A stretch of 64,000 nucleotides of DNA from Pomphorhynchus laevis (GCA_012934845.2 WNNJ02001928.1:89876-153875), one strand, 5' to 3'; shown: positions 1 through 8,950, counted from the first letter of the stretch. Notes: generated from the sequence alone by a model not told the origin. Translations and numbers: made by a program.

Positions 1-564
1 TACAAATGCAGGAATCGCTTCTAGTAAAACGAGAATTTAAAAATACAAAAAATAGATAAGCATACAGTGATACACGGAATATCATCAATGAGCGTTTATG
101 ATTTGAAGTCTGGCGATGACTAACAGGTAAGCTTTGACTGCCACATTTCCATGTGTATATTGAAGTTAGCTGACAAAGATATATGGAGCTTTACTCGAAA
201 CAATTAGGATAGTGCGGTTTCTATAGTTAGGAATGATTAGACTGCTTAGAGACACTTATGTGGAAACTCCTACAATTCGTTTTATAAAGCTCAATTTCCC
301 ATTGTAAATTTGCATGAAGTTGTTTTCATTAAGATCATTTTTATGTAATGTTGAAACATTACACAAAAATTTCTAATAGCACCTTCGAAAGATAATTTGC
401 AAATAAAAAGAGCCAAACTCATGAAAGTCATTAATTTACAAAGCTGTAAAACTATATTGTTGTATGAACTACTACTATTCTAGTACATGCCATTTATAGC
501 ATAATACGTCACACTTATCAAATTTACTGCCATTTGAAATTTAACAATCTGTTATTTTTTTCCT
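1..564. other. AT-rich flank without a recognised gene
   Basis: No open frame of useful length or recognisable domain was seen on either strand. The stretch ends at the pLTR of the first Penelope-like element. A small hairpin, CCTCT then AGAGG, lies at its right edge (about 561-579) and shares the AGAGG used by the pLTR core. Confidence 0.5.
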
Positions 565-574
565 CTGTTATTTA

Positions 575-678
575 AGAGGAAATACATCATTAGCATGTAT
601 TTGGCCCTGCTGCTATGTTGGAGTAGAGGAGTTAGGGGCCGAAACCTGATAGCATAGCAGTTCCTCCTGATGACCTCT
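575..678 (+). ncRNA. pLTR core RNA motif, candidate hammerhead-like/pseudoknotted ribozyme
   Basis: Order of complementary segments: AGAGG (closing, pairs with CCTCT at the 3' end), AAATACAT/ATGTATTT hairpin, GGCCCT, CTGCTATG, then GGGGCC and CATAGCAG. The last four segments interleave, so an H-type pseudoknot is possible. CTGATGA sits just before the closing CCTCT, and AAA follows the opening AGAGG. This equals the segment order of a circularly permuted (type II) hammerhead: stem II, GAAA, stem III, cleavage site, stem I, CUGAUGA, stem II. The register of the closing stem leaves the usual G before AAA paired, so catalysis is uncertain. PLEs are known to carry hammerhead motifs in their pLTRs. 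Confidence 0.5.
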
Positions 679-920
679 AATTCTTATTCTGATACAACGT
701 CTGTTATTTATTAGTCAATTCATAAAAATGACGTTTATTTTAAATTTTATTTTTTATTTTTTATTTTTTATTTTTTTTAACTTGATTTAAATTATAGAAA
801 ATCTAAAAACAATTATTAATTTTATTATTTAATTATTAAATTTTGATTTAGCATTATTATGTTTTGTTTATTTTATAATTATATTAAATACGTAGACTCA
901 GTTAGCTGATTTGATTTGTT
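575..920 (+). repeat. 5' pseudo-LTR of PLE 1
   Basis: It is nearly identical to the copy at the 3' end of the same element and to copies near 20.3, 34.6, 59.6 and 62.4 kb. It has a structured 104-nt head followed by an AT-rich body, and ends in a conserved block that includes CGTAGACTCAGTTAGCTGA. Direct flanking pLTRs are typical of PLEs and arise from tandem or circular templates; they are not retroviral LTRs. Confidence 0.85.
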
Positions 921-1350
921 CTACTGACATGTTATTATTGACCTGTGGACTTTGTTTTCCCGGTAATATGACCTCTGTCAGAAATACTGAAACTATGTAT
1001 TATTGGTTACGACTTTACTATTATTTTTTCTTATTTTCAAACAAGTTTGATGAATTATTAATTCTTAAAAAAGGGAGAAGTTTGCATCCCAAGGTGTTTA
1101 CACTTTAAAATGTAAACTGCTTCACGTGATCACGTTTAAGAGACCAGGTAATGGCCAATAGCTAGGTCGCGTAGCGCGTGGAGTGAAGGTGGTAGATCTT
1201 TATAGATCTTGTTCCAGCCTGCAACCGCCTTAAGCAGGGCAGCCCCCTGTCAGATGCTGCTGGATGGCCCGTTGTAAGTTTAGTCTGAGTCAACTAAACT
1301 AGGTGGCGACACCGAAAAAGCAACGTTAAAAATTATGACTTAAAAGTTAC
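921..1350 (+). other. PLE 1 leader, with GC-rich structured part
   Basis: This is non-coding sequence between the 5' pLTR and the nuclease frame. The part at 1115-1340 is clearly richer in G+C than the element body and holds several potential hairpins, for example AGTTTAG/CTAAACT near 1278 and GGTG-GCGA-CACC followed by GAAA near 1302. An internal promoter or a structured 5' UTR is a plausible role. The other copies are truncated before this point, so nothing in the window can be compared with it. Confidence 0.45.
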
Positions 1351-2124
1351 ATGTACTCAACAATATTGGAAAAATACGTAAGTACTAATGATTTCAATTT
1401 TAGATCTTTTAAATGTAACAGAAAAAATTGTATAGTTTGTGATGTTATAAATAATAATAATTGTATCGTAAGTAATACGACAAACAAATGTTTTTCATTA
1501 AATATTAATAATAATTGTAACTGCAATACCGCAGGTGTAGTGTATCTTATACAATGTACATGTGGATTGCAATATATAGGAAAAACATATCAAATGTTAA
1601 AAACTAGGTTTAGGCAACACATATATAATATACAGCATAATAGTCAAACTATATTTCATAAACATATGAGATTAATAGGACATGATATTAAAAACTGTAA
1701 ATTATTTATTTTAGAACATATTATCGAAGAAAACATTTCAATATTAAATCAAAAACTATTAGAAAAAGAAGATTTTTGGATTAAAACGCTTAATTCCATG
1801 TACCCATTAGGATTGAATGACGTGGTACAAGGAATTGGCAGAAGTAGTATAATACATAATAAACAATTATATTATAATAATCCGGTTAAACGCAAACCAA
1901 GAAGTCATGGTGATAAAAGGAATAGGAAAAATAGAGTTAAAAATATTAAAAAAGATATGTATATAAATGAACAATTAGAAATATTAAAACAACTTTTAAG
2001 TGATAATAAGCTAAAAGATCTTTATGTAAATATAAGAAGTTTTTCTAAAGATATCATATGTTCAATAAATCAAAAATTAATTAACGACTATGATAGGCTA
2101 AGTTGTATAATAGACAGTTATTAA
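1351..2124 (+). CDS. GIY-YIG endonuclease part of PLE 1
   Basis: A nuclease expected to nick target DNA for target-primed reverse transcription. Visible parts of the 257 residues: a cysteine cluster C22-x4-C27-x2-C30 with further cysteines at 38, 47, 56 and 58 (possible zinc binding); GVVYLIQ at 62-68 as the GIY half; CGLQYIGKT at 71-79 as the YIG half; R86 and H90 in the following helix; and an acidic LLEKEDFWIKTL block near 136-147 that should hold the catalytic glutamate, followed by P.GLNDV. A basic segment (KRKPRSHGDKRNRKNR) follows. The frame stops before joining the RT; the related minus-strand copy at 36.7-37.1 kb reads further. The true start may lie elsewhere in the leader. Confidence 0.8.
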   Translation: MYSTILEKYVSTNDFNFRSFKCNRKNCIVCDVINNNNCIVSNTTNKCFSLNINNNCNCNTAGVVYLIQCTCGLQYIGKTYQMLKTRFRQHIYNIQHNSQTIFHKHMRLIGHDIKNCKLFILEHIIEENISILNQKLLEKEDFWIKTLNSMYPLGLNDVVQGIGRSSIIHNKQLYYNNPVKRKPRSHGDKRNRKNRVKNIKKDMYINEQLEILKQLLSDNKLKDLYVNIRSFSKDIICSINQKLINDYDRLSCIIDSY

Positions 2125-2388
2125 AATACAAAATACTATAATCGTACAATAAATGTAAATAATAACAATAGAAAATATACATTAACCATAAACTTCATTA
2201 ATAAATGTATAGATAACATAAATATAGCCGGACTTTTAAATAATTCTAAAAGTAAAGAAATAATAGGGTCAGATTTAAGTAAATATATTCCTAAAATAAG
2301 GTATAAACTCCTACCACCATTAGGACGAAAAATTTGTAATTATAATAAAGAATTAAAATCAATATGTAACGATAATATTAGAAACATA

Positions 2389-3072
2389 ATGGAAACAGAA
2401 TGCAATTGTAAAAGTCTTAGTTTTGATAAAATAAATGAACATATATGTACCCATAATCTAGAATTAATTGAAAATTGTGAATTAAGAAAGCTGCTATCAA
2501 AAGGGTATAAATATAGATTAAATAACAACAACGACAAAAATAAAATTTACAGTTCGTTATATAATAACTTAAATGATTACTTTAGTAAGCTGATTAATAG
2601 TGAAAGCTCGAATATATCTAAGATAAAAATTTGGAAAGATTATATATTTGATAAAATTAAAAATAAAATGAAAATAACAAACAATTATAAAAGGAAAGAT
2701 AAAATTAATAAAGATATGTATAAAGAACTTACTAAATTAAAGGATAACTATATAATAACAACTATTGATAAAGCTAGTAATAACTTTGTCTTCATATGCA
2801 AAAAGCTTTATTATGATATACTAATGAAAGAGGTTAATTCTAATGATTTAAATGTAAATCCAACATATGAACGTAGTGAGTTGAGTTTAGAAACAATTAT
2901 TACAAGTCACTGTTCTATAATGGATAAAAAGGGTATAAAGGTTGAATTAGATAATAAAACTATACCTATATTATATTGGAATCCAAAATTACATAAAAAT
3001 CCAATAAAACCTAGGTTCATATGTAGTGCGTTTAAATGTACATTAAAACCACTTTCTGTTCTATATGAATAA
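2389..3072 (+). CDS. PLE 1 reverse transcriptase, N-terminal part
   Basis: This frame holds the upstream part of the RT. YIITTIDKASNNFVFICKK (about 117-135) corresponds to the block where canonical Penelope RTs have DKG; here it reads DKA. ILYWNPKLHKNP.KPRFIC near the C terminus is the conserved PLE RT motif 1/2 region. The protein is rich in Asn, Lys and Ile, as expected from the AT-rich element. The frame continues in another register at 3065-4066, so the pieces belong to one original polyprotein in a copy that is now interrupted. Confidence 0.75.
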   Translation: METECNCKSLSFDKINEHICTHNLELIENCELRKLLSKGYKYRLNNNNDKNKIYSSLYNNLNDYFSKLINSESSNISKIKIWKDYIFDKIKNKMKITNNYKRKDKINKDMYKELTKLKDNYIITTIDKASNNFVFICKKLYYDILMKEVNSNDLNVNPTYERSELSLETIITSHCSIMDKKGIKVELDNKTIPILYWNPKLHKNPIKPRFICSAFKCTLKPLSVLYE

Positions 3073-4066
3073 AATACTTAAAGTAATTAAAGCACATTTT
3101 AAAAAATATTGCAAGGTAATCGAAATTAATACTGGTATAAAACACTATTTCAGTATTAATTCTACAAAAGAATTTTTAGAACAGACAAAAGGAATAAATT
3201 TTCAAAATATAAATACATACGATTTTAGTACGCTTTATACAAATCTAGATTTAGTAGATATTAAAGAAGCGTTAGTAAAATTAATTAATCTTATATTCGG
3301 AAAAAGATATACATATATATGTTATAATAATTATAACGCCTATCTAACAAAAATTAAACCATCAAATAAATATAAATATATGGATAAAATTGAATTAATA
3401 GAATCCTTAAATATTTTGATAAATCAAAATTATTTAAAAGTAGGGACATCTATATTTAGACAAGTAAAAGGTGTTCCAATGGGTGGTAATAGTAGCCCAA
3501 TTATAGCTGACTTGTTTTTAAGCTTTATAGAATATGAATTTGTTCATAACTGTGTAAAAACTAAATCTAAACAATATAAATATATGAAATATATGTTTCG
3601 ATACATTGATGATATATGTGTATTTAATTCTAATAATTTTTATTCAATTAGTGAGCACATTTATCCAGAAAGCCTTATTCTTAACAAAACCAATATTAAT
3701 GATAAAGAAGGTGTATATCTAGATATGAACATTAAATTAACATTAACTAAAACTACTATTAATTTATATCGTAAAGATGACATATTTAAATTTACAAGAA
3801 ACATATTTTTGCATGAGCATTCATGCATACCATATAATATAAAATATAATACATTAAATAATGAAATTTTAAGAATTGCAACAATATGTAATGATATTGG
3901 CTTTCTTCAAAATCATTTAAATAATTTAATAGATACATATTTTAAACTAGGTTACTATAAAAATAACATCAAGCAGAAAATAGTAAAATATATAAATCAA
4001 CACAATAATATAAAGAATAAATTTAAACTCTTAAGTGGCAAATTTTTATGGATGGATAATAAATAA
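3065..4066 (+). CDS. PLE 1 reverse transcriptase, catalytic palm and thumb
   Basis: RNA-dependent DNA polymerase. In the 333-residue frame, motif A is TYDFSTLYTNL (first catalytic Asp at 53), motif B is VKGVPMGGNSSP (135-146) and motif C is RYIDD (180-184, paired aspartates). These are followed by a YPESLILNKTN...YLDMNIKL block and a long Lys/Asn-rich thumb ending LLSGKFLWMDNK. All palm residues are present. No GIY-YIG domain follows; the frame ends and the 3' pLTR begins about 40 bp later. Near-identical copies occur at 10.9, 19.1 and 34.9 kb. Confidence 0.85.
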   Translation: MNKILKVIKAHFKKYCKVIEINTGIKHYFSINSTKEFLEQTKGINFQNINTYDFSTLYTNLDLVDIKEALVKLINLIFGKRYTYICYNNYNAYLTKIKPSNKYKYMDKIELIESLNILINQNYLKVGTSIFRQVKGVPMGGNSSPIIADLFLSFIEYEFVHNCVKTKSKQYKYMKYMFRYIDDICVFNSNNFYSISEHIYPESLILNKTNINDKEGVYLDMNIKLTLTKTTINLYRKDDIFKFTRNIFLHEHSCIPYNIKYNTLNNEILRIATICNDIGFLQNHLNNLIDTYFKLGYYKNNIKQKIVKYINQHNNIKNKFKLLSGKFLWMDNK

Positions 4067-4105
4067 TATACTTTGCATTAGAATAAGATACTAGATAGTT
4101 ATTTC

Positions 4106-4208
4106 AGAGGAAATACATCATTAGCATGTATTTGGCCCCGCTGCTATGTTGGGTAGAGGAGTTAGGGGCCGAAACCTGATAGCATAGCAGTTCCTCCTGA
4201 TGACCTCT
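4106..4208 (+). ncRNA. pLTR core RNA motif (3' copy)
   Basis: Same helices as the 5' copy: AGAGG/CCTCT closing, AAATACAT/ATGTATTT hairpin, and interleaved GGCCCC/GGGGCC and CTGCTATG/CATAGCAG. CTGATGA precedes the closing strand. Here GGCCCC pairs fully with GGGGCC, whereas the 5' copy has a U-G wobble at the last position. Confidence 0.5.
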
Positions 4209-4437
4209 AATTCTTATTCTGATACAACGTCTGTTATTTATTAGTCAATTCATAAAAATGACGTTTATTTTAAATTTTATTTTTTATTTTTTATTTTTTT
4301 AACTTGATTTAAATTATAGAAAATCTAAAAACAATTATTAATTTTATTATTTAATTATTAAATTTTGATTTAGCATTATTATGTTTTGTTTATTTTATAA
4401 TTATATAACAATACGTAGACTCAGTTAGCTGATTTAA
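4106..4437 (+). repeat. 3' pseudo-LTR of PLE 1
   Basis: Direct repeat of the element's 5' pLTR with few differences, mostly in the length of a T-rich tract. It contains a full copy of the structured core at 4106-4208 and ends in the TTAGCTGATTTAAT block that marks the element boundary in all copies. Confidence 0.85.
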
Positions 4438-4440
4438 TCT

Positions 4441-4977
4441 TCATGTTCACAATGTTGACTTCGAGTCGGTTTTCCCCACAATATATAGTTAGAAAATTTA
4501 GAGCAGCTTGACCCATTTTTTAGAGCATACTAAAATTGATAAGTCATTAGCGTGTTGACCAATGGGCATTTTGGGGCATGCTCGTTATTTTCTTGAAAAT
4601 AAAGAAAATTTTTCATTCCTACAAAGAGTGAAAATAGAATTGGTTTTAGATCAAAGTTAGAGAAAATTAAGTCAACTGTACTTAGAGCGTTATAATATGC
4701 ATAAGTCTATTGCCTGTAGTGAGCTCTTAAAATTAGCCCATAGGGTTTTTAAACGCTTTTTTGGAGAAGGAAATATGACATTGAAATCACCGTTACACCG
4801 ATTGGGGCAAAATGATCAATAATGTTATTTAGCATATCATATATATTAATGAAGATAGAGGAAACTGTAGTATTAGGACGAAAATGGTAACAAATTGGTG
4901 ATATATCATAGCTATAAGTAACTATACAAAAGTCATTCGTTTGTATAGGTACTTACTCCAGATAATCAAATTTCATC
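4441..4977. other. Intergenic stretch without a recognised gene
   Basis: AT-rich sequence with no open frame of note and no match to the other repeats in the window. It separates PLE 1 from a run of diverged PLE tail pieces. Confidence 0.5.
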
Positions 4978-5067
4978 AGAGGAAATACGTAATTAGCACG
5001 CGTTTGCCCCCGCTGCTAACAATATGTGCCAAAACTTTATAACATAGCAGTCATCTTAATGACCTCT
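4978..5067 (+). repeat. Diverged solo pLTR core
   Basis: Homologous to the pLTR core but with many changes. The hairpin arms read AAATACGT and ACGCGTTT, so one A-U pair of the common copies has become G-C. The right half ends CATAGCAG...GACCTCT, but the heptamer is changed to TTAATGA. It looks like an old solo remnant. Confidence 0.6.
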
Positions 5068-5696
5068 AATCCTTATTCTGATACAACGTTTGTTGAAAAT
5101 AGATAGCTCATATTTTCTACAAAGAAGCATTTGAAATGATTTCCTATTAAAGTTAGACGCGGTAGTTCGAATATCATCATTTACATTATTTCTGTTAGAA
5201 TTTAACGGAATATTCAGAGAATGTGAATGCCTGATCATTCGGATATGTTCCCTTTGGCCATTTTGAGAAAAAGTTTATCCGATAACGTAAATACGAACGA
5301 CATCAATCGGCTTTGTCAATCCTTGCATTTTCTGCGAAGTTCTGCAAATTTTTTCTACATCAAAATTTAAAGATATTTTTAAAATATAAGAAATATTACA
5401 AGTATTTGCAAGTATTAGGCCTAACAGTATAAAGATTTGTAAAGTTCAAAATTACGAAATTTCAAATTGCAAAGGAACTTACAACTACCAAATATATTTT
5501 GATGAATCAAATCTAATTTGACTAATTTGTACTTTTAAATCATTATATTTTCAAAAAATGTTAAACAACAAAATATTATTAAATATAAATTTAAACTCGA
5601 GACTAATCTAGTTTTTATTGGATTTTCATCTATGAAAAAATAAATAGTAATTTTTTTTACAAAAAATTGTAAAATTTATAAATTAACACAATATTT

Positions 5697-6545
5697 CCAA
5701 AAATAAATTAAAACTCTTAAGCGAAAATACTTATAGATAATAAATAATATGCTTTGTATTAGAATAAGCAAATTTTATTCGAGGAATTATTATTTTCAAA
5801 TAAATTATTATATTAGATAATCAAATTTAATCAGAGAAATTTATATTAATAAAATATAATACATTAAATAATGAAATTGTAATAATTTCCATAATATGTA
5901 ACAATCAGAAATAACATAACGTAACATAACGATCAGATAAGATATTTGAATCAACGTATTTTATACTATCTAAATTAAAAATAAAGTTAAATCCACAAAA
6001 TAATATAAACAAATTAAATTTAAACTCTTAAGTGTCAAATTTTTATGGATGGATAATAAATAATATACTTCGTATTAGAATAAGATACTAGATAGTTTTA
6101 CCAGAGGAATAATAGGTATCTGGGATGACGGATGAACTGTCGACATTATGGACCAAAACTCAATCCCTCTTCAATAACCTCAGGTATACACGGTTATGAA
6201 TAAAAACGTCATAACCGCCTAAATACGCGGTTATGACGTATTTTCCCTATTAAAATTTGATGATTTAGTATTCTAATACAAAGCATATCCATCCACAAAA
6301 AAGTTTCGCTTAAAATTAATTTTTAATGATATTCTGTTAATTTATATTTTTATATTTAATATTTTAATAATATTTTGTTGGTTATAAAAATATAAAAATT
6401 AAAATAAAATAAAAAAAAATTGGATGGATAATAAATAATATACTTTGTATTAGAATATAATACTATATAATCAAATTTCATCAGAGGAAATACGACGTTA
6501 GCATGTATTTGGCACCGCTGCTATGCTGGTTCTAGGAATAAGGCT
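5697..6545. repeat. Cluster of short PLE 3'-end fragments
   Basis: At least four pieces resemble the last 100-150 bp of the PLE (…CTCTTAAGTG…AAATTTTTATGGATGG, TAATATACTTTGTATTAGAAT): about 5697-5790, 5820-5920, 5985-6110 and 6419-6545 on the plus strand, with a minus-strand piece near 6255-6310. The last one runs into a pLTR core cut at the CTGCTATG strand. Repeated capture of the same 3' end fits 5'-truncated retrotransposition. Near 6195-6240 the segment CGGTTATGA occurs in alternating orientation and can form a hairpin. Confidence 0.6.
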
Positions 6546-6548
6546 CTT

Positions 6549-6586
6549 TGTTCTTAGATCTTTTGGTGTAACCCACGTAGTTTTAA
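6549..6586. repeat. Left copy of a direct repeat flanking Merlin copy 1
   Basis: GGCTCTTTGTTCTTAG followed by ATCTTTTGGTGTAACCCACG recurs at 7459-7503, where 8 extra bases (GTGTAATG) sit between the two parts. The repeat brackets the Merlin piece and its AT-rich left neighbour, and is far longer than a Merlin target duplication. Confidence 0.7.
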
Positions 6587-6746
6587 TCATTCTTTACAAT
6601 TTATCTAACATAAATTATCTAATATTATCTTTAAATTATCATAATATTATCTTTACAATAGAAAACAAATAACAATAAAAATAAATAATATTTTATTTAT
6701 TTATAAACAATGTATATAAATATACAACAATGGATATTTATATATC

Positions 6747-7304
6747 GTGGAAGATCTTGGAAAAATTTTTTATAAACTTAATAAGTTGATACCGGAAACT
6801 GATTTTAGTGAAGATAAACTTGGTGGCCCTGGAAAAATAGTGCAAATAGATGAAACCATGTTAAATTACAAGTGTAAGTCTCATCGTGGAAGATCTTACA
6901 CAAACAGAACCGACGCTTTGTGTATTGTCGAGGTCGGGGATAAAATTGAAAGATCCTTTGCTAGAGTAATCGCGGATAAAGCACAAACCACTATTCTACC
7001 CATAATATCCTCACAAGTGCTTCCCCATTCGACTATAATGACCGACGAGCACAAGTCGTATAGCAGATTAAATAAAAATGGATATGAACATAAGACAGTA
7101 TGTCATAAATATAATTTTGTTGATAAAAATACTGGTGCTCATACTCAGTCTGTGGAGTCCTTTAACGGCCAAATAAAAAACGAAATAAAGAAGCAGAAAG
7201 GGGTATTAACTACATATAGACCCAATTTCCTTAAAGAGTTTTGTTTATTTTATAACAATCGTGAGAAATATCAGTATATAATTTTTGATTTAATAAAAGT
7301 TTAA
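6747..7304 (+). pseudogene. Truncated Merlin/ISXO2-like transposase (DDE domain only)
   Basis: From residue 11 or so this matches residues 118-296 of the intact transposase at 15618-16508, including the three acidic positions in QIDET, MTDEHKSY and SVESFNG. The first residues come from foreign sequence (a repeat of CGTGGAAGATCTT, also found inside the gene at 6885). The N-terminal zinc ribbon is absent, so end binding is unlikely. Confidence 0.8.
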
Positions 7305-7457
7305 TATGATTAACGATTTTTATTTATTTATTTATTTTATTTATTTTTTTTAATTTATTTATGTATTTATTTTTTATTTTTTATTTTTTTATTTTTTATT
7401 TTTTTATTCATCAGAGGTAGAATTTTCCCCCCGGGGGGAAAATTCTACCTCTGATCC
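6766..7457 (+). mobile_element. Merlin-type DNA transposon, copy 1, 5'-truncated
   Basis: Homology to the full copy at 15464-16629 starts at GAAAAATTTTTTATAAAC and runs to the 3' terminus, which ends in ...CCTCTGATCC. The left end and the zinc-ribbon part of the transposase are missing. The remaining sequence is nearly identical to the other copies, which indicates recent activity. Confidence 0.8.
7410..7455. repeat. 46-bp perfect palindrome at the Merlin 3' end
   Basis: ATCAGAGGTAGAATTTT, then six C, six G, and the exact reverse complement. The right half is the transposon's terminal inverted repeat; the left half is an inverted extra copy directly inside it. The same palindrome occurs at 15466-15511. 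Confidence 0.9.
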
Positions 7458-7458
7458 A

Positions 7459-7503
7459 GGCTCTTTGTTCTTAGGTGTAATGATCTTTTGGTGTAACCCA
7501 CGT
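7459..7503. repeat. Right copy of the direct repeat flanking Merlin copy 1
   Basis: Partner of 6549-6586; it begins one base after the transposon end and carries 8 extra bases in the middle. Confidence 0.7.
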
Positions 7504-7954
7504 ATTTTTTCTGATATACAACAAAAATATTTCCGTTTGTATGTTCAAACGGAAACCTATAACTCATCAAAATAAAATTATGTAATGACTATATATTATT
7601 AATAATTATTTTAATAGAGATTGGTTCTTATTATTAAAAAAAATAAAACATTAATTATTTAATGTTTATTAAATAAACATTTAATTATTTAATGTTTTTT
7701 ATTTTATTTAATTATTTTATTATTAATTATTTAATTTTTATTTCCTTAATTTTTATTCGTTTGAAATCGTGCATAAAATTCGATAAAATAAAATTCGAAA
7801 TTTGATAATATCCCAGTTTATACAGATAAATTAGTATTCTAATCCTTATTCTTATACATCGTCTGTTATTTATTAGTCAATTCAGAACAATTGACTTTAT
7901 ATTAAAATTTCAATTTTAAATTGTAACTTAATATTATACAAAATTATATACAAA
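7504..7954. other. Very AT-rich stretch, no gene seen
   Basis: Made of TTTATT/TAATTA runs and a 60-bp scrap (about 7838-7900) resembling the pLTR segment with GTCTGTTATTTATTAGTCAA. No open frame or domain was recognised. Confidence 0.5.
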
Positions 7955-8105
7955 ATTGATGCACTTCACCAATTGCTGAATGAACCAAGCGCCCTTCTAT
8001 AAACCCATAAAAACTCGGTGGGAGTAAGTTACGCCTACTTAAATGGTCGCGGATTCTACGCGCAAGCGCTTTTTCGTAGATGGATATAAGGGATTTTTTA
8101 ATTCA
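7955..8105 (-). mobile_element. LINE fragment
   Basis: It matches 51784-51930 closely (TGATGCACTTCACC, GCTGAATGAACCAAG, CGCGGATTCTACGCGC), which lies in the RT region of the minus-strand LINE at 51.05-54.06 kb. It is therefore a short piece of the same family. Confidence 0.7.
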
Positions 8106-8359
8106 GATCATTTGCAAATCTTTTGGACATTAAACCGATTTTTAACATTTAAATATTTTAAATAATTGAAAATGATCCATTATTAACAAATAATTATTGG
8201 AGCTGGATGAAAGGAAATAAAAAGTTATTTTTATATTTCGCTAACTTATGTTAGCATCTGCAGAACATTACAATGTGTTTTTAATGTTTACATGCCTTTA
8301 TAAAAATTCAAAGTAATCGCCGCCGTGTTCTTTGAGAATAAAGAAATAAAGGCCGAAAA

Positions 8360-8950
8360 TGAATAAAGGCCGAAAATGAATAAAGGCCGAAACCTTATTG
8401 CATAGCAGTTTCCTCCTGATGATCTCTGATCTCTATAAATCACATTGTATGTGATTTATTAGTCAATTTATAAAAATTGATTTTTTTTAATTTTAATTAT
8501 AATGTCAATCGTGCTGTTTTATACATGTATTTAAACATATCTTTGTTTGTCGAGCAATAAAAGCCGATACCGGATTTCATAGCAGCTTCTTATGTTTACT
8601 TCTAAGCCTTTTCTTTATGTATCGTCTGTAATTTATTAGTCAATTTATAAAAATTGATTTTTATCTTAAATTTTAACTTGATAAATTCTATCGTCATATT
8701 AATATAAATTGTATAAAATATTATATAATTATTTATATTTTATCTTTATTTTTATTTATTTATAGTATCATATACGTAAAGTCAGTTATTTGATCTGTTG
8801 ATTAATTAAAAACTAAAAAAATTAAATTTATTTAAAAATAAATGACTTATTCAGTTAATTTGAACACTTATAAATGAATGTATAAATGTATTTGATTACT
8901 AATTATTTCTAAAATAAAATATATTTTTCAAATAATTCAATAGTGAATTA
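8360..8950 (+). repeat. pLTR-family fragments (second subfamily)
   Basis: Two tandem right-half pLTR pieces: AAGGCCGAAACC...GCATAGCAG...CCTCCTGATGA (8380-8480) and GCCGATACCGG...CATAGCAGC (8560-8950), each followed by TTATTAGTCAATTTATAAAA. The AT body differs from the PLE 1 pLTR. The part from 8640 on is duplicated at 16676-16965. The hairpin TAAATCACA/TGTGATTTA lies near 8435. Confidence 0.55.

Larger units (their letters stand above)
565..4440 (+). mobile_element. Penelope-like element 1, Naiad-like order, near complete
   Basis: A retroelement of about 3.9 kb bounded by two direct copies (about 340 bp each) of the same pLTR. Between them lie a leader, a GIY-YIG nuclease frame, and a reverse transcriptase frame with the PLE-style motifs PKLHKNP, DFSTLYTNL, GVPMGGNSSP and YIDD. 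The nuclease precedes the RT, whereas canonical Penelope/Neptune elements carry it at the C terminus; the permuted order is known from the Naiad/Chlamys group. The coding region looks interrupted in about three places, so this copy is probably not autonomous, although divergence from the other copies is low. Family placement rests on domain order and motifs and was not tested with a tree. Confidence 0.85.

Noticed and set aside
575-678. HDV-like ribozyme in the pLTR core
   Set aside because: The two interleaved helices recall the HDV fold, but no P3 hairpin follows the second strand and no P4 or catalytic C context is visible; the hammerhead-like order fits better.
575-4440. LTR retrotransposon with terminal repeats
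   Set aside because: The repeats are PLE pseudo-LTRs: no gag, protease or integrase, and the RT motifs and GIY-YIG domain are those of Penelope-like elements.
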